From: Ciona intestinalis
Taxonomy: Eukaryota > Chordata > Ascidiacea > Phlebobranchia > Cionidae
Reading direction: 5' to 3'
Length of the DNA: 64,000 bases
NCBI RefSeq assembly: GCF_000224145.3
Contig: NW_004191291.1
Span: forward strand, 1-64,000
Position numbers and translations under genes: made by a program. Below, piece by piece: positions 63,201 through 64,000 of the stretch; position 1 is the stretch's first letter, and every line of letters starts with the position of its first letter. The notes under the pieces are model-generated. The model ran no database searches. It had not been told where the DNA came from and was given only the letters and a program-made list of their open reading frames with translations.

Positions 63201-63579
63201 AAGGTATCACTTTTTGCACAGTGTTTATAATAAAATGCATTTCTTTATAGCAGTTCATAACATCAAAATAAATTTCTGGCACTTTTTTTGTTTTAACATT
63301 AGGTTTATGATTAAATAAGTTTTTACAAATTAAAAGAAACTCCTAATCCTATGCAATCTTCAGACTGGTTTATGTTGTATTTAAATCTTAGTAACAAAGT
63401 ATTTTACAGAAAACTCTTCCACACAAGATGTTTGGAGTGGTTACATAGGAGACCAATATTGTTGGTTAGTTGGTCCTTGTTTGTACTTTGGTTTTCTTCT
63501 TATTGTTGGTGTTATTCTGCTGGCAAATATGATTGTGGCGTTCCTTGTCATCAAAGCTATAACTTGGGGCAGATCTAAA
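54298..63579 (+). CDS. Adhesion GPCR with two C-type lectin domains, GAIN/GPS and 7TM; 5' end uncertain, 3' end outside window
   Basis: Exons: 54298-54480, 55457-55578, 55779-55902, 56043-56238, 56609-56718, 57248-57535, 57969-58084, 58316-58489, 58675-58860, 59803-60012, 60606-60701, 60987-61127, 61720-61829, 62176-62370, 63005-63147, 63410-63579; all GT-AG, phases consistent, about 854 codons. C-type lectin 1 spans the first three (FWEARYECAKIGETLVSI, GGYWIGAQWI, WIWTDTG, EPT in place of the Ca2+-binding EPN, FICQK). Lectin 2 is shorter (EARKICSGTGSKLAKF ... CKTLQPFLCQ). A Thr/Ser-rich linker and a Cys-containing HRM-like part follow. The GAIN region (LTSQPTFMTQDNITYATDIL onward) ends in a GPS: CSFYDPHNQIWKEDGC ... 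CTCNHTTSFAVVV, with likely self-cleavage at HT/T. Then TM1, TM2-TM3 (SIHYFLIAAWGWMAVES), TM4, and TM5 after YCWLVGPCLYFG. Exon 1 here has no start codon and needs a phase-1 upstream exon. Surface receptor; ligand unknown, glycans or glycoproteins possible. Confidence 0.93.
54540..55456. repeat. Receptor intron 1 with an internal inverted repeat
   Basis: CACGGTTGCACATATTTGGG and CAAACGGTTGCACATATTTT near 54573-54610 repeat each other. CATACGAGTTTAACAAACCA AGTTTGGGTCCGATACC (54667-54705) is inverted at 54776-54815 (GGTATCGGACCAAAAGTTGGTTTGTTAAATTCGTATG, in pieces). GATGTAAAATGACCATACG and CGTATGGTTATTTGACATCC continue the arms. This looks like a short foldback element of unknown family; no coding. 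Confidence 0.5.
57740..57845 (-). mobile_element. Degraded SINE fragment in a receptor intron
   Basis: TTCCTTGCCTAAAGACACAT, GGTCATTGCAGTAGCACTAG correspond to the minus-strand SINE body. Confidence 0.4.
60178..60420 (-). mobile_element. Degraded SINE in a receptor intron
   Basis: GTGAATGAACGTAACTTGTT, ATACATCTCTCGGTTGCTTA, GTTGCCATGTATGTAACTTT and GGCAACCCATATGG follow the minus-strand SINE order; the head is lost. Confidence 0.5.
61380..61650 (-). mobile_element. SINE in a receptor intron
   Basis: Minus-strand order: GTGTGCTTACTAGTTACCAC, GGACGACCCATTAGTGATCA, GTGCCCAAGGACATACACG, then a tRNA-like head CTAAACCACTGAGCCATGGC near 61640. Diverged. Confidence 0.55.
62495..62710 (-). mobile_element. 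Degraded SINE in a receptor intron
   Basis: TCTTGTGTCCGCTTATGATT, GGTTGGGGCAATTAGCTTTA, CATCTTGCCCAAAGGATCAT match the minus-strand SINE body. A further body fragment lies near 61990-62080. Confidence 0.45.
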
Positions 63580-63621
63580 GTAAGTTTGTAGTTTAATTAG
63601 TAAAGTCAATGTTGAATATCT

Positions 63622-63905
63622 AAATGAATAAATAGTTGTAACTTTATTCTGGCAAGGCTGGAAAACGGCAGTCATTAGAACATAGGTGTATTGTTTTATA
63701 CACCTCGGGTAGCTTGCGAGTTGTCATGTATATATGTGTTTTGCTGTATGGCTGAAAATTTAGAAACCCAAAAGTGTCTACTTGGTTGGAGCAACTGCCA
63801 TTAAGCGCAAAAACACATTTCTGACCAAGGACACATATTCACACAATCAATAAGCCATAGGTTCCAGACAGGCATAGTAACCACTGTGCTATGGCACCAG
63901 ACATG
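63622..63905 (-). mobile_element. tRNA-derived SINE, nearly complete
   Basis: TGAATAAATAGTTGTAACTT (tail), AACGGCAGTCATTAGAACAT, CACCTCGGGTAGCTTGCGAG, GGTTGGAGCAACTGCCATTA and a head ending CACTGTGCTATGGCACCAGA at about 63900. Confidence 0.75.
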
Positions 63906-64000
63906 GTATTGTGTCTTAGTTTTGTGTACAGTTGAAGTAAATCGAAGTACAAAACTATAAAATGGGGTGTTTGTCGACCATGTAACATTTGTTCTGGGGG

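Overview
The window is animal nuclear DNA that looks like an ascidian tunicate, most likely Ciona. It is AT-rich. Intron-split genes encode clear animal proteins, and the introns and spacers are packed with short inverted-repeat elements and tRNA-derived SINEs of the kind known from Ciona. No search could be run, so the species is an inference. Gene models were built by reading splice sites by eye and checking that reading phase carries across every junction.

Layout. 1-570: 3' end of a LINE with a poly(A) tail. 3145-12297 (+): complete 13-exon SNW1/SKIP splicing factor, 529 aa. 13081-15310: long array of TGACGTCA (CRE-type) palindromes, split by about 700 bp that holds a possible minus-strand terminal exon. 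15440-15872 (-): broken SAM-methyltransferase copy. 17984-28982 (-): complete 21-exon two-pore-type cation channel, about 851 aa. 31740-41902 (-): complete 12-exon SLC6-type transporter, 648 aa. 41903-47368: mostly nested short transposons. 47369-47737 (+): small DUF1294-type membrane protein with an in-frame TAG or a short intron. 49545-50177 (-): unrecognised 99-aa secreted Thr-rich protein. 52279-53312 (+): Ly6/uPAR (LU) domain protein. 54298-63579 and beyond (+): adhesion GPCR with two C-type lectin domains, a GAIN/GPS region and TM1-TM5; its 3' end lies outside the window.

The neighbours do not form an obvious pathway. SNW1 is a nuclear housekeeping gene. The channel, the transporter, the LU protein and the receptor are membrane or surface proteins. 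The most interesting points are: (1) a channel with two-pore architecture but an intact EF-hand loop in the I-II linker and unusual residues in both selectivity filters; (2) the possibility that the LU exons are the missing 5' end of the lectin-type adhesion GPCR, because the reading phase fits through a GC splice donor; (3) an SLC6 protein whose sodium-site residues are largely replaced; (4) the CRE-like satellite; (5) the DUF1294 gene with a TAG exactly at a potential splice acceptor. Several short-element families (called A, B and C here), hAT-like MITEs with 8-bp duplications, and a SINE family account for much of the non-coding sequence.
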